Assembly: GCF_020905345.1 (NCBI RefSeq)
Contig: NZ_JAJJMO010000001.1
Coordinates: 2,790,001 to 2,854,000 of the forward strand
Origin: Flavobacterium pisciphilum
Lineage (GTDB): Bacteria; Bacteroidota; Bacteroidia; Flavobacteriales; Flavobacteriaceae
Direction: 5' to 3'
Length of the DNA: 64,000 nucleotides
The notes under the pieces were generated by a model. That model saw nothing but the letters and a program-made list of their open reading frames with translations. It searched no databases and had not been told where the DNA came from. Below, one piece after another: positions 36,718 through 45,094 of this stretch; position 1 is the stretch's first letter; every line of letters begins with the position of its first letter. The position numbers were made by a program, and so were the translations under genes.

Positions 36718-38778
36718 TTACCAAATTTTAACTCGCTTTGATGGTTCTATATACATACCATCACCTGGTTTTATTGAGAATGCATCATAAAAAGCATCTA
36801 CATTTTGCAACGGTACATAAGCACGGTACATTCCAGGAGAGTGCGGATCTGTTTTAACCTGACTTTTTATTGCTTCATCACGGCTTTTGGTTCTCCAAAC
36901 TGTTGCCCATGATATAAAGAAACGTTGTTCTGGAGTATATCCATCTATTAACCCTGGATTTCCATTAGCTTTTAAATACAATTGTAATCCATCATAAGCA
37001 GCATTAACACCACCTAAATCACCGATATTTTCTCCTAATGTAAACTTACCATCTACATGAATTCCTGGTAAAGGCTCTAAAGCGCTATATTGATTTGCTA
37101 ATGCAGTTCCTAAAGCTGTAAATTGTTTCAAATCATCTGCTGTCCACCAATCAACTAGGTTTCCATTTGCATTGTAACGTGCTCCTGAATCATCAAAACC
37201 ATGAGAAATTTCATGTCCAATTACAGCTCCAATTCCACCGTAGTTCACAGCCTCATCTGCTTCATAATTGTAAAAAGGAGGTTGCAAAATAGCCGCTGGG
37301 AATACAATCTCGTTGTATGATGGATTGTAATATGCGTTTACAGTTTGTGGTGACATACCCCATACCGTTTTATCAACTGGTTGTTTGTATTTAGAAATGT
37401 TATCATCATAACTCCATTTCGCTAGATTAAGGCTATTCTCAAAATAACTTCCTCCCTCTTGTACATCTTTAATAACTAAAGCGCTGTAATCTTTCCATTT
37501 ATCAGGGTAACCAATTTTTATTGCAATTTTATTAAGTTTTTCAATTGCTTTTGTTTTCGTTTCTGCTGACATCCAAGGCAGATTATTAATACGGTTTTGG
37601 TAAGCCATAACTATATTACGAATCATTTTTTCAGCTTTTACTTTAGCTTCAGCTGGAAACATTTTTTCAACATACAATTTTCCTAAAGATTCACCAACAG
37701 CTTGATTGATTACCTGTAATGCTCTTTCTTCACTAGGACGTTGTTTAATTGCCCCTGTTAATGTTTTTCCGTAGAAATCAAAGCTTGCATCTTCTATTTG
37801 AGTAGTTAACTGTGAAGTAGATTTATTTAAAGCGCTCCATTTTAAATATTCTTTCCAAGCTCCTACTTTATTCTCAGTCAAAATTGTTTGCAACGCTTTC
37901 ATGTAACGTGGTTGTGTTACAATAATCGTATCTGCTTTTGCCATTCCTATCCCTGCAAGATATTTATCCCATTGAATTGCAGGTGTCATCTTTTTAAGAT
38001 CAGCAACTGCTGTTGGGTTATATTGTAGTCTTCCGTCTCTGCGCTCAACACGATCTAATCTTGGTGCAGACATAGCAGTTTCTAAAGCCAAAACTTGTGC
38101 AGCACTCTCTTTAGCCTTTTGTGGAGACTCTCCGATAAACTGCAACATTCTTGCAATATGGAGTTCGTACTTTGCTCTTTTTTCTTTAGAATCCTTATCT
38201 TCAGATACATAATAGTCTTTATCAGACAACCCTAATCTACCAACACTTAAATTAACAGTATTGATATTACTATTCTTTTTATCTGCACTAACATAAATTC
38301 CAAAGAAACCAGCTCCTCCTAAAGGTTCCATTTCTATTAAAAATTTCTGTAAGTCTGCTACATTTTTGATAGCATCTATTTTATCCAAATAAGGTTTTAA
38401 TGGTTTTATACCTTGCTTATTTCTTCCAACAGTATCTAAAATTGTATTAAAAAGCGCAATTGCCTTTCCTTGCTCTGTATTTGATTTATACTTTTGACTT
38501 TTTGAAGCTTCCTTTAAAATTGCCAAAGCATCATTATCCGTCTTCTGACGTAGTTCGTTAAAGCTTCCCCATGCATTTCTATCGCTAGGGATCTCTGTTT
38601 TATCTAACCAAGTTCCGTTAACATAACGAAAGAAATCTTGGCTTGGCTTAACATTTTTGTCCATTAAAGAAACATCAATACCTGATGCCTTAGGTGCCAT
38701 GCTTTGTGCTTGACACATTGCAAATCCTAACATTGCAGGAACAGCAAACAACAAATGCTTATTAATTTGTCTTTTCAT
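36718..38778 (-). CDS. M13 family metallopeptidase, copy 2
   Basis: Paralog of the 33177-35237 protein: same length (686 residues from ATG 38778), same signal peptide end (MCQAQS), HEISH at residues 522-526 and long stretches of identity, including the last 200 residues with few changes. A longer frame begins at 38802, but its first codons coincide with the promoter box, so the ATG at 38778 (MKRQINKHLLF) is preferred. The pair probably arose by duplication that carried the promoter along. Substrate unknown. Confidence 0.94.
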   Translation of the reverse strand: MKRQINKHLLFAVPAMLGFAMCQAQSMAPKASGIDVSLMDKNVKPSQDFFRYVNGTWLDKTEIPSDRNAWGSFNELRQKTDNDALAILKEASKSQKYKSNTEQGKAIALFNTILDTVGRNKQGIKPLKPYLDKIDAIKNVADLQKFLIEMEPLGGAGFFGIYVSADKKNSNINTVNLSVGRLGLSDKDYYVSEDKDSKEKRAKYELHIARMLQFIGESPQKAKESAAQVLALETAMSAPRLDRVERRDGRLQYNPTAVADLKKMTPAIQWDKYLAGIGMAKADTIIVTQPRYMKALQTILTENKVGAWKEYLKWSALNKSTSQLTTQIEDASFDFYGKTLTGAIKQRPSEERALQVINQAVGESLGKLYVEKMFPAEAKVKAEKMIRNIVMAYQNRINNLPWMSAETKTKAIEKLNKIAIKIGYPDKWKDYSALVIKDVQEGGSYFENSLNLAKWSYDDNISKYKQPVDKTVWGMSPQTVNAYYNPSYNEIVFPAAILQPPFYNYEADEAVNYGGIGAVIGHEISHGFDDSGARYNANGNLVDWWTADDLKQFTALGTALANQYSALEPLPGIHVDGKFTLGENIGDLGGVNAAYDGLQLYLKANGNPGLIDGYTPEQRFFISWATVWRTKSRDEAIKSQVKTDPHSPGMYRAYVPLQNVDAFYDAFSIKPGDGMYIEPSKRVKIW

Positions 38779-38801
38779 ATTTTGTTTTTGTTTAGTATTC
38801 A

Positions 38802-38809
38802 CAAACTTA
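38802..38809 (-). promoter_or_regulatory. -7 box of M13 peptidase copy 2
   Basis: On the minus strand TAAGTTTG within CAATAAGTTTGTGAA, 24 bp before the ATG, identical to the element of copy 1. Confidence 0.55.
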
Positions 38810-38979
38810 TTGTTATTATTCAGAATAAAATGTTAACAATAACAAGATTTTTTGTTTCAAAACTCAAAATATCCAATTATTCTAAAAAAAACAAAACGAC
38901 TAAATACATGCTACAGAAATGTACATCCTATAATTTGGTTAAAAAAAACAATGTTACCTTATTTAAAAAGAGGTTTTTG

Positions 38980-38987
38980 TACTTTTG
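38980..38987 (+). promoter_or_regulatory. -7 box of the SCO gene
   Basis: TACTTTTG, 16 bp before the ATG at 39003. It overlaps an upstream in-frame TTG (38985), so that TTG is not the start. Confidence 0.55.
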
Positions 38988-39002
38988 CACCAAATTATAA
39001 TT

Positions 39003-39668
39003 ATGAAATCTTTACTCTACAAATACAGGAAATTTTTCTTGGTACTATTCGTATTTTCTGCTGTTACAATTTCGTTGTTCTATTCAGCATTAAAACCAAG
39101 TAAAACATTGCCTATTTATAATCCAGCTGATGTAAATCCTGAACTGGTTGATAGCACCATGCAATATAAAAGCAAATACCACACTATTGCCGATTTCGCA
39201 TTTGTAAATCAGAATGGTGATACGATTACTCAAAAAGATTATGAAGGAAAAATATACGTAGCCGATTTCTTTTTTACGACTTGCGGTTCTATCTGTCCTA
39301 AAATGACAGCTAATTTAGCTGATGTTCAAAAAGCAATTTTAAACAATCCAAAAGTAAAGTTACTTTCGCATACTGTATTTCCTGAAACGGATAGCGTTCC
39401 TGTTCTAAAAGCTTATGCAATTAAAAATGGTGTTGTAGATAGCAAATGGAATCTTGTTACTGGTGACAAAAAAGAAATCTATACTATGGCTCGAAAATCA
39501 TATTTGGCAGTAAAGCTTGGAAGACCTGATCAATTATATGATATGGTCCATACAGAGAACTTCATTTTAGTAGATCAAAAAAGACGAGTTCGTGGTTTTT
39601 ACGACGGAACCAAAAAAGAAGATATTCAAAAACTAATAGAAGATATTACCTTTTTATCTGCCGAATAA
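39003..39668 (+). CDS. SCO1/SenC family copper chaperone-like protein
   Basis: Membrane-anchored thioredoxin-fold protein of 221 residues from ATG 39003. N-terminal anchor at about residues 10-28. The copper-binding motif CxxxC is present (TTCGSICPKM), and the distal histidine is in DMVHTENFILVD. SCO proteins deliver copper to the CuA site of cytochrome oxidase or act as periplasmic reductants. It is monocistronic. Longer upstream TTG start rejected because it lies in the promoter. Confidence 0.9.
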   Translation: MKSLLYKYRKFFLVLFVFSAVTISLFYSALKPSKTLPIYNPADVNPELVDSTMQYKSKYHTIADFAFVNQNGDTITQKDYEGKIYVADFFFTTCGSICPKMTANLADVQKAILNNPKVKLLSHTVFPETDSVPVLKAYAIKNGVVDSKWNLVTGDKKEIYTMARKSYLAVKLGRPDQLYDMVHTENFILVDQKRRVRGFYDGTKKEDIQKLIEDITFLSAE

Positions 39669-39851
39669 CTTCTCTGTTTTAAAATTCCTTTCAAAAGAGT
39701 TAATTCCCTGAATAAACAGTTTTCATTTAACTTTTGATGAATCTCATTTCATATGTGAATTATATCTTAAAACATTGAAACCGTAGTAGAAAACGGCTTT
39801 TAATAAATATTAAATGACTATTATTGCAATATTAATTCAATCTAAATAAAC

Positions 39852-40082
39852 TTGAAACATTCTATCCACTCCCTTAAAAAAGGCGAAAAAGCCACTATCA
39901 AAGAATTTGATATTGATCTAGTTCCGTTGAAATTATTAGAAATGGGTTGCTTACCAGGTAACATGGTCGAATTACTTCAAATTGCACCATTTGGTGGTCC
40001 TTTATATTTGAATATTAATGGTTCACATGTAGCTATTCGCATAGAAACAGCACGTGTAATTGAAGTAGAAATAATCAAATAG
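39852..40082 (+). CDS. feoA: FeoA family ferrous iron transport accessory protein
   Basis: Small SH3-like protein of 76 residues that assists the FeoB ferrous-iron transporter. Conserved blocks: LLEMGCLPGNMVELLQIAPFGGPL and NGSHVAIRIETARVIEV. The frame opens with TTG at 39852, giving MKHSIHSLKKGEKA, the normal FeoA N-terminus; the next in-frame ATG would remove half the domain, so TTG is the start. The feoB gene follows after 8 bp. Confidence 0.93.
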   Translation: MKHSIHSLKKGEKATIKEFDIDLVPLKLLEMGCLPGNMVELLQIAPFGGPLYLNINGSHVAIRIETARVIEVEIIK

Positions 40083-40090
40083 AATTTGCA

Positions 40091-42190
40091 ATGAGTATCC
40101 AAAATATAAATGTAGCCTTAATAGGTAATCCAAATACAGGAAAAACTTCCGTTTTTAATCAATTAACAGGTCTTAATCAACAAGTAGGTAACTATCCAGG
40201 AATTACTGTTGAGAAAAAGATGGGCTTCTGTAAATTGCCCAACAACATCAAAGCCAACATTCTTGACTTACCAGGAACATACAGCCTAAATGCCAGCTCT
40301 ATCGATGAGAATATGGTAATTGAGCTTTTGTTGAATAAAAACGATAAATTATATCCAGACGTAGCATTGGTTGTTACTGATGTTGAGAATCTAAAGCGAA
40401 ACTTACTACTTTATACTCAAATAAAAGACCTTGAAATTCCAACAATATTAGTTATTAATATGGCTGATAGAATGGAATCTAAAGGAATAACTCTGGACAT
40501 TCCATATCTTGAAGAGCATTTAAAAACAAAAATTGCTTTAATAAGTTCTCGTAAAGGGCATGGAATTGAAGAACTTAAAAATCTAATTGTTAACTACAAA
40601 AATATACCTAATGGCCCCTGCTTAAATGCATCGGTTATAGATCCAGAATATTTTAAAAGTTTACAACATGCTTTTCCTGACCAACTATTGTACAAACTAT
40701 GGCTGGTAATTACACAGGATGTTAACTTTTTGAATCTAGATAGAAACGAAGTCAGAAGTACCTTTACCAAATCGCACTCTGAGTTAAAACGTTTGCAACA
40801 AAAAGAAACCATTAAAAGATATCAATTTATAAATGATATTTTAAAAGAGGGATTAAAAGTAGACAATACAATAGCCACAGATTTCCGTGCAAAACTAGAC
40901 CGCATATTAACGCATAAGGTTTGGGGTTATGTTATATTTTTTGTCATACTCTTTATTATATTTCAAGCTATATTCCAATGGGCTGCTTTCCCAATGGATT
41001 TAATCGATGGCGCATTTGCTTCATTAAGTAAATTAACTGCTGAAAGATTGCCAAGTGGGATTCTAACTGATTTAATTTCTCAAGGAATTATCCCTGGAAT
41101 TGGCGGAATCTTGATATTTATTCCACAAATTGCTTTCTTATTCTTCTTTATATCTGTACTTGAAGAAAGTGGTTATATGAGCCGTGTGGTTTTCCTTATG
41201 GATAAAATTATGCGCAAATTTGGTTTATCAGGAAAGAGCGTTGTGCCTTTAATTTCGGGTACTGCCTGTGCAATTCCAGCAATTATGGCAACTCGTAATA
41301 TCGAAAGCTGGAAAGAGCGATTAATCACTATTTTAGTAACACCGTTTACTACCTGTTCAGCTAGATTACCTGTTTATACAATTATCATTAAACTAGTAAT
41401 TCCAGAGGACCTCCTTTTCGGATTCCTTAACTTACAAGGATTAACTTTAATGCTATTGTATCTTCTAGGTTTTGGAATGGCAATTTTATCGGCTTATGTT
41501 TTAAATAAAATACTAAAAATAAATAACAAAACGTATTTCGTAGTTGAAATGCCAAGCTATAAAACACCATTATTCAAGAATGTTTTTATTAATGTTGTCG
41601 AAAAAACAAAAGCATTCGTCTTAGGTGCAGGAAAGATAATCTTAGCAATATCTGTTGTGTTGTGGTTTTTAGCCTCGTATGGGCCTGGAAAGAACTTTAA
41701 TGAAGCCGAAGCCATTGTAGCAGAAAGACACAAAGACAAGCCTCTAGATGAATTTGAATATGAAGAAGCTGTTGCTTCACAAAAAATAGAGAACTCTTAC
41801 ATCGGATTGATGGGTAAAACTATCGAACCAGTAATTTCTCCTTTAGGATACGATTGGAAAATTGGTATTGCAATCATAAGCTCGTTTGCAGCTAGAGAGG
41901 TATTTGTAGGTACATTGGCAACCATTTACAGTGTAGGTGGTACTGATGATGAAACTACAATAAAAAATAAAATGCAAGAAGAAATCAATCCACAAACCGG
42001 AGAGAAGATTTTCAATTTTGCTTCAGGAATCTCATTATTACTTTTTTATGCGTTTGCATTACAGTGCGCAAGTACAATTGCGATTACAAAAAAAGAAACA
42101 AACTCATGGAAATGGCCAATAGTTCAGCTGGTCTTAATGAGCGGATTAGCTTATGTTATAGCTTTAGTAGCTTATCAATTCTTAAAATAA
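40091..42190 (+). CDS. feoB: ferrous iron transporter FeoB
   Basis: Inner-membrane Fe(II) transporter of 699 residues with an N-terminal G-protein domain (G1 GNPNTGKTSVFN at about 11-22, G3 DLPGTYSLN, G4 INMADRM) and a C-terminal membrane part with two Gate domains (CAIPAIMATR and AREVFVGTLATIYS). Length fits the family. Preceded by feoA (8 bp) and followed by a 40-residue Cys-rich membrane protein (6 bp). No Fur-type box was recognised upstream of feoA. Confidence 0.96.
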   Translation: MSIQNINVALIGNPNTGKTSVFNQLTGLNQQVGNYPGITVEKKMGFCKLPNNIKANILDLPGTYSLNASSIDENMVIELLLNKNDKLYPDVALVVTDVENLKRNLLLYTQIKDLEIPTILVINMADRMESKGITLDIPYLEEHLKTKIALISSRKGHGIEELKNLIVNYKNIPNGPCLNASVIDPEYFKSLQHAFPDQLLYKLWLVITQDVNFLNLDRNEVRSTFTKSHSELKRLQQKETIKRYQFINDILKEGLKVDNTIATDFRAKLDRILTHKVWGYVIFFVILFIIFQAIFQWAAFPMDLIDGAFASLSKLTAERLPSGILTDLISQGIIPGIGGILIFIPQIAFLFFFISVLEESGYMSRVVFLMDKIMRKFGLSGKSVVPLISGTACAIPAIMATRNIESWKERLITILVTPFTTCSARLPVYTIIIKLVIPEDLLFGFLNLQGLTLMLLYLLGFGMAILSAYVLNKILKINNKTYFVVEMPSYKTPLFKNVFINVVEKTKAFVLGAGKIILAISVVLWFLASYGPGKNFNEAEAIVAERHKDKPLDEFEYEEAVASQKIENSYIGLMGKTIEPVISPLGYDWKIGIAIISSFAAREVFVGTLATIYSVGGTDDETTIKNKMQEEINPQTGEKIFNFASGISLLLFYAFALQCASTIAITKKETNSWKWPIVQLVLMSGLAYVIALVAYQFLK

Positions 42191-42196
42191 TGCATC

Positions 42197-42319
42197 ATGG
42201 TACAAGAAATTCTAGCTTTTGTAATATTATTTATAGCGATTGCTTTTTTAATTCGTAAGTTTTTCTGGAAACCTAAAAACAAGAAAAACTGTGGAGACAA
42301 CGACTGCGGTTGCCATTAA
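42197..42319 (+). CDS. FeoB-associated Cys-rich membrane protein
   Basis: A 40-residue protein (ATG 42197, stop 42317-42319) with one TM segment (EILAFVILFIAIAFLIRKFF), a lysine-rich linker and a C-terminal NCGDNDCGCH with three cysteines and a histidine. It matches the family of FeoB-associated Cys-rich (FeoC-like/FeoB tail) proteins in operon position and design. It may bind iron or a cluster near the FeoB exit. Only 6 bp after feoB. Confidence 0.85.
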   Translation: MVQEILAFVILFIAIAFLIRKFFWKPKNKKNCGDNDCGCH

Positions 42320-42344
42320 ATAAAATAGAACTTACTATACACAT

Positions 42345-42392
42345 TTCAGCTCCGCTCAGGATGACATTTATTGTCGCTTGAGCGGAGCTGAA
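42345..42392. terminator. inverted repeat after the feo operon
   Basis: Perfect 14-bp arms TTCAGCTCCGCTCA (42345-42358) and TGAGCGGAGCTGAA (42379-42392), 20-nt loop, between the feo operon and the convergent serine hydrolase gene. No T-run follows, so a factor-independent terminator is uncertain. The word CTCCGCTCAGGATGACA resembles a dispersed repeat of this genus. Confidence 0.5.
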
Positions 42393-42417
42393 GTATATAT
42401 AAGCTAGTACTAAATGC

Positions 42418-43992
42418 CTATTTAATTCTCTGAAGGTCTAGATCTTGAAAATCAAAACTAAAATCAATATTTGGCGAGATCCCTTTCATCTTAATGCTTT
42501 GTGCTTTTCCTTCTTCATCTAAACTAAATATTGCAAAAGCATCACAATTCATATCCTGATACTCCCATTTTACAGCAAATGTGTTTGCTTTGTAAAATTG
42601 CATTGGTCCATTAAGTTTTGGTGAACGAAGCGATTTAAACCACAATTGATTGCCTTTTAAGAATATTTCAACTTTACCGAACCATTTATCTTCATACTGC
42701 CCAATAAAATCGTCATTTTTAACTTTAATACTTTTAGCCTTATTTACAGTCTCCCAAACTTTACTGGTTACTTCATCACCACCACTTTTTTGTGACTGCA
42801 TAAAAGAAGCATACTTATCTACCCAGCCGAAATCATTAAGGCCTAAATAACTATCAATGATCGTTTGACTTACTGAAGAAAAAATACCTGCTCCACCATC
42901 TTCTGTATTAGTTAATATTATAATCCCTAAATTCAGATCAGGAATCATTGTAACGATAGAAAGCATTCCTGGTAATCCTCCAGTATGGGATACACTTAAA
43001 TTCCCTTTTATATCTGATAAATTCCAACCTAATCCATAACCTGCAAAATGTTGGTTGTATCTTGGATTAGGATCTGCTTCTTCAACAATATGTAATTTCC
43101 ACATTTCACTTTGTCTCTCTTTAGAGAAAAGTTGTTTGTCCAAATTATCTCCATATTTCCCTTTATTCAACTGCAAAAGGACCCATTTAGACATATCATC
43201 TACATTAGATATAATTCCTCCCGCAGCACCATTAATCATTTCATCAAATCCTTGAATGGTTCTTATTTTTCCATTTTCTGCACCATTAGTAGAATGTGGT
43301 GTTGCCAAATTAGATTTATCTTTCACGCTTTTAATAGAAGCTTGCGAGTTACTCATCTGTAAAGGATTCAAGATTTTTGTTTCAATAAACTTCTCCCAAC
43401 TCATTCCGCTAACTCTTGCTGTCACTTCACCCGCTACTAAATAAAGTAGGTTATCATAATCAAACTGTGTTCTAAACTCAGAAACAGGTTTAAAATGTTG
43501 AAAATTACTTAGAACGTCTTTCATAGTAAAATCTGAACCATTTGGAAAAAACATTAAATCCCCAGCTCCCAAGCCGAGGCCACTACGATGGCATAATAAA
43601 TCTTCTATAAGGAAATGCTCCGTTACATATTCATTATACATTTTAAACTCGGGAATATATGTTTTGACTTTGTCCTTCCAAGATATCTTACCCTCATCCA
43701 CTAAAATAGCCAAAGCAGCAGTTGTAAAAGCTTTACTGTTCGAAGCGATTTGAAAATTGGTATGTTCATCAACTAATTGTTTTGTGCTAACAGATTTTAC
43801 TCCATACCCTTTCTTGTGTATAACTTTCCCATCTTTTACAACAGCTACTGCAACACCAGCAACGTTGAATTTTTCTAACGATTTTGCTACGAGTTCATCA
43901 ATCTCTTTTGAAGAAATTTGAGCAAAAAGGGTACTGCTTGAAAATAATAGTAAGGTGGTTAAAATTGATAAGGCAAATTTTGTTTTTTTCAT
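42418..43992 (-). CDS. serine hydrolase (beta-lactamase/class C, ABC1 type), exported
   Basis: Serine hydrolase of the beta-lactamase/transpeptidase fold. Taking ATG 43992 (MKKTKFALSILTTLLLFSSS...) it has 524 residues with a signal peptide; a frame open from 44037 only adds an unlikely leader. SxxK is SNSK in FQIASNSKAFTT; the YxN motif is YDN (FDYDNLLYLVAG) and the third is HTGG (SVSHTGGLPGM). A C-terminal DUF3471-like domain of about 110 residues follows. Substrate unknown; could be a D-aminopeptidase or esterase. Confidence 0.9.
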   Translation of the reverse strand: MKKTKFALSILTTLLLFSSSTLFAQISSKEIDELVAKSLEKFNVAGVAVAVVKDGKVIHKKGYGVKSVSTKQLVDEHTNFQIASNSKAFTTAALAILVDEGKISWKDKVKTYIPEFKMYNEYVTEHFLIEDLLCHRSGLGLGAGDLMFFPNGSDFTMKDVLSNFQHFKPVSEFRTQFDYDNLLYLVAGEVTARVSGMSWEKFIETKILNPLQMSNSQASIKSVKDKSNLATPHSTNGAENGKIRTIQGFDEMINGAAGGIISNVDDMSKWVLLQLNKGKYGDNLDKQLFSKERQSEMWKLHIVEEADPNPRYNQHFAGYGLGWNLSDIKGNLSVSHTGGLPGMLSIVTMIPDLNLGIIILTNTEDGGAGIFSSVSQTIIDSYLGLNDFGWVDKYASFMQSQKSGGDEVTSKVWETVNKAKSIKVKNDDFIGQYEDKWFGKVEIFLKGNQLWFKSLRSPKLNGPMQFYKANTFAVKWEYQDMNCDAFAIFSLDEEGKAQSIKMKGISPNIDFSFDFQDLDLQRIK

Positions 43993-44360
43993 GTTTTTTG
44001 GTCTAATTATTATATAATATTGGGTTTGAAATAGCATTTTTATATCAAACGAATATATAAAATAAAAGATTAATTCATCCTAAGACAGAAGTGTAAAATA
44101 TCAGAAAAATTACCGTTTTACTAAGATTGAAAACGAAGCCTTAATACTACTCCTCAATATTCTTTTTCTGAATAATGAGGAATAGTAACAAGAAACCGAC
44201 ACAAGTCTATGTATCGAAATGGAGTCAAAAAGTTTTTAATAACCAAGCTCCACATGAAATTTATCATCCTTAGAGATGACAAGTTCATGGTTAGTAACTG
44301 GTTTTACTATAATTAAAACCTTCAAGACTATCAGTGTTAACTGAGGACTAAAAATAAAGA
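43993..44360. other. gap between serine hydrolase and DtxR gene, with an imperfect hairpin
   Basis: 368 bp without coding potential. At 44145-44187 two 18-bp arms (TACTACTCCTCAATATTC and its near reverse complement, 16 of 18 matching) flank a 7-nt loop; no T-run follows. It may be the end signal of the mntH-mntR-like transcript or a dispersed element. The hydrolase promoter is not clear. Confidence 0.5.
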
Positions 44361-45014
44361 CTACTGCAACTTCACGAATAAGTTCGAAGCTATTTTGTTA
44401 GAAATGGTCAGTTCTTTTTCATTAACCTTAATTTTTAAAGATAAATCAAAGCTTTCTTTCGATAAGCATTCAATTTTAGATCCTAAAGCGATTCCTTGTT
44501 TATCGAGGTATTGCAAGAACTCAGATGAAGTATCTTTTACCCCTACACAAACACCAACTTGCTTTTCGTTAAGTTCCGAAAGCAATTGTTTTTCTACTTT
44601 AATGATTCTGCCTTGCGCATCGGGAATTGGATCTCCGTGCGGGTCTTCGGTTGGGTTGCCTAGAAAATCATCCAATTTATTAATTAATTGCTCTGATTTA
44701 ATATGTTCCAATTGTTCAGCAATATCATGAACTTCATCCCAAGAGAAATCAAGTTTATCTACCAAGAATACTTCCCATAAACGGTGTTTACGAACAATCA
44801 TTTTGGCTGCTAGTTTTCCGTTTTCAGTAAGCGAAACTCCTTGGTATTTTTTATAATTTATCAAATCCTTTTCGGATAATTTCTTAAGCATATCCGTTAC
44901 CGATGAGGCTTTGGTTTCCATCATTTCAGCAATAGCATTAGTACTAACCTCTGCTTCAGAGGAAGTCGTTAAATGATAAATAGCTTTTAGATAGTTTTCT
45001 TCTGAGAAGGTCAT
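44361..45014 (-). CDS. DtxR/MntR-family metal-dependent repressor
   Basis: Metal-responsive repressor of 217 residues. Order of domains: winged helix (SEENYLKAIYHLT, then EMMETKASSVTDMLKKLSEK, residues 1-65), dimerisation domain with metal-ligand-rich HDIAEQLEHIKSEQLINKL, and a C-terminal FeoA/SH3-like domain. It resembles Mn(II)- or Fe(II)-dependent MntR/IdeR proteins; the metal cannot be fixed by eye. It is 80 bp downstream of the Nramp transporter on the same strand, so the pair is probably autoregulated through the 18-bp operator-like site at 47022-47039. Confidence 0.92.
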   Translation of the reverse strand: MTFSEENYLKAIYHLTTSSEAEVSTNAIAEMMETKASSVTDMLKKLSEKDLINYKKYQGVSLTENGKLAAKMIVRKHRLWEVFLVDKLDFSWDEVHDIAEQLEHIKSEQLINKLDDFLGNPTEDPHGDPIPDAQGRIIKVEKQLLSELNEKQVGVCVGVKDTSSEFLQYLDKQGIALGSKIECLSKESFDLSLKIKVNEKELTISNKIASNLFVKLQ

Positions 45015-45094
45015 TGTAGTATTTTTCAGGTTTTAAATTTTAAAGATTCTGAGATTACAAGTTTTAAAAAATTAGTTACTCAAAACCTCAGCAA

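Noticed and set aside
38755..39103. Two plus-strand frames before and over the SCO start
   Set aside because: Lysine/asparagine-rich translation of AT-rich promoter DNA, overlapping the SCO and M13 starts in other frames; no sign of selection.
42345..42392. Insertion sequence end
   Set aside because: Only one inverted pair is seen, with no transposase or target duplication; kept as a hairpin.
43055..43444. Overlapping plus-strand frames inside the serine hydrolase gene
   Set aside because: Antisense to a gene with a clear signal peptide and SxxK motif; no features of their own.
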